From Hyphomicrobiales bacterium (GTDB lineage Bacteria; Pseudomonadota; Alphaproteobacteria; Rhizobiales; Rhizobiaceae), in the NCBI GenBank assembly GCA_900467185.1, contig UBPA01000005.1:124001-188000 (forward strand): 64,000 nt of DNA, written 5' to 3'. The notes beneath the pieces are model-generated. The model was not told the origin of the DNA and did not search any database. It saw only the letters and a program-made list of their open reading frames with translations. A program made the translations under genes and the position numbers. Position 1 is the stretch's first letter. Each line of letters opens with the position of its first letter. Below, one piece after another: positions 62,942-64,000 of this stretch.

Positions 62942-64000
62942 CAGGCGACCGCCTCAACGATCACGACGCCGACGAGTTTGTTTTGCCACGGGCCGAGTGT
63001 CTGCGCGAGATCCTTGAGGTCGGCGCGACCGGCGCGGCCGGGCCGGATGACGATGGCGATGGCGTCGCTGTCCTTCACGAAGGCCATGAGCCCCGCGCAA
63101 TTCTCCTCCCCCGTCGCATCGACGACGGAAAAATCGGCCGGTGCCGGCTTGATTGCCGCCGAGAGGAGCGAGCCCGAGGCGCGGCTGCGCTGGCGCGGCA
63201 TGGCATGACGATCGAGCCGGCGATAGGTGACGCTTTCGAAAGCCGGAACGCCGCCCATCTGCATGCGCCTGAGCGTCCCGGCAAGCGGCGACGATGCGGA
63301 GACGGAGGCAGCGGCGATATCGACGGCAGCGCCCGTATCGGCCAGCGCGAGCGCGATGTCGCCCACCAGCGCCCCATCCGGCTTGTCCATGCCGGGCGAA
63401 AGAAACACGATGCGGGCCGGCAGGGATGCAACGGCATCCGTCAGCACATAGGCCGCGCGCGTGATGCCCGCCTCGCGTTGCCGTTCGGCGGCATGCGACC
63501 GCGCAGCCGCCTTGCCGGACAACGGCAGGCGGCGCTTCATCCGCGCGACGAGACCGCCGGTGCGCCGTGAACGCCCGGAAGCCCACCTGTCGTCCGGCAC
63601 ATCCGATGTTCCCCGCGTCTCCCGAGCCGCGATGCGCGCGATGACGGGAACACCGAGCGTATCGACGATCTGCCGGTCGGAGGTCACGCGCCCGTCGATG
63701 AGGTCGAGCCCGACGGCGATGGCCGAACCGGCTGCGGCCCCGAACAGGAAGCCGGCGATGGCCACCAGCAGGGCGGAAGCCCGCGTCGTCTTTGCCGGCG
63801 GCAGGGCCTCCGAGATGATGCGGGAATTGCCCGAGCCGATATCGTACTGACGGCTCAACTCTTCCGAGCGCGTGACGAACGAGGTGTAGACGCCGCGGAT
63901 CGCATCGGCCTCGCTCTGCAGTTGCGCCAGCGTCGTGCGCGCATCGCCGCTCGCGCCATTGGCGTTGCGCAACGCGGCGAAGCGCGTTTCCAGTGCGGCG
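62941..64000 (-). CDS. Wzz/GumC-like polysaccharide chain-length protein, partial
   Basis: The N-terminal part lies beyond the right edge; about 352 C-terminal residues are visible. They contain the end of the periplasmic coiled-coil (RNANGASGDARTTLAQLQSEADAIRGVYTSFVTRSEELS), the Pro-rich ISEALPPAKTTRAS before the second transmembrane helix (ALLVAIAGFLFGAAAGSAIAVGLDLIDG), and then a cytoplasmic alpha/beta domain resembling a bacterial tyrosine kinase. In that domain the Walker A and Walker A' motifs are absent and no C-terminal Tyr cluster is seen, so it is probably catalytically inactive. It controls polymer length or export with the polymerase gene that follows. Confidence 0.85.
   Translation of the reverse strand, partial: AALETRFAALRNANGASGDARTTLAQLQSEADAIRGVYTSFVTRSEELSRQYDIGSGNSRIISEALPPAKTTRASALLVAIAGFLFGAAAGSAIAVGLDLIDGRVTSDRQIVDTLGVPVIARIAARETRGTSDVPDDRWASGRSRRTGGLVARMKRRLPLSGKAAARSHAAERQREAGITRAAYVLTDAVASLPARIVFLSPGMDKPDGALVGDIALALADTGAAVDIAAASVSASSPLAGTLRRMQMGGVPAFESVTYRRLDRHAMPRQRSRASGSLLSAAIKPAPADFSVVDATGEENCAGLMAFVKDSDAIAIVIRPGRAGRADLKDLAQTLGPWQNKLVGVVIVEAVA

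Overview
The window is GC-rich alphaproteobacterial chromosome with dense, operonic coding. Gene content points to the Rhizobiaceae (Rhizobium/Sinorhizobium/Shinella-like): an oxygen-dependent cobalamin gene set (cobFGHIJKLM), a Mrp/Pha cation-proton antiporter operon with fused A and B subunits, gltX next to lysS separated by a rhizobial RIME-type intergenic repeat, an ATP-dependent DNA ligase with its metallo-beta-lactamase exonuclease, and a Wzx/Wzy/Wzz-type polysaccharide locus. The genus cannot be fixed from this sequence alone. No rRNA, tRNA, CRISPR array, transposase or prophage gene was seen.

Layout. 1-5.7 kb: housekeeping singletons, namely a DUF533 protein (cut by the window edge), KDPG aldolase, a split CYTH/CHAD pair, a WYL regulator with a glyoxalase-fold protein, tRNA uridine hydroxylase TrhO and a GNAT protein. 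5.7-17.6 kb, all on the minus strand: sugar catabolism, with a GH1 beta-glucosidase, an epimerase plus Gfo/Idh dehydrogenase unit preceded by a perfect palindrome, a sugar ABC importer (ATPase-permease-binding protein), and lacI-xylB-xylA. Near-identical operator-like palindromes precede lacI-xylBA and the importer, linking them into one putative regulon. 17.7-21.5 kb: an EmrAB-type drug efflux unit divergent from its TetR regulator, with two operator palindromes around face-to-face promoters. 21.7-25.9 kb: TerC protein, gltX and lysS. 25.9-32.3 kb: an unrecognised membrane-anchored His-rich repeat protein, a D-amino-acid dehydrogenase-like oxidase with a nucleoside hydrolase, and the exonuclease/ligase pair.

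32.9-40.7 kb: a NodT-type outer-membrane efflux lipoprotein standing alone, then the six-gene Mrp antiporter operon (AB fusion, C, D, E, F, G), every junction overlapping by 1-4 bp. 40.8-48.0 kb: the middle part of aerobic cobalamin synthesis on the minus strand, interrupted by cobK on the opposite strand; cobK shares its start-codon bases with cobL and overlaps the end of cobJ by 37 bp. 48.3-51.4 kb: a type I secretion ABC transporter and adaptor with no substrate or outer-membrane partner nearby. 51.7-57.4 kb: EamA transporter, uracil-DNA glycosylase, modABC with a Mo-box-like operator and a convergent ModE-like regulator lacking the molybdate-binding half, and PurU. 57.8 kb to the end: exopolysaccharide genes (flippase, GT4, secreted GH5, Wzy-like polymerase, and a Wzz/GumC-like protein whose kinase-like domain has lost its nucleotide-binding motifs), continuing beyond the window.

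Start codons were chosen from ribosome-binding sites, gene overlaps and family N-termini; where a different start is plausible the entry says so.
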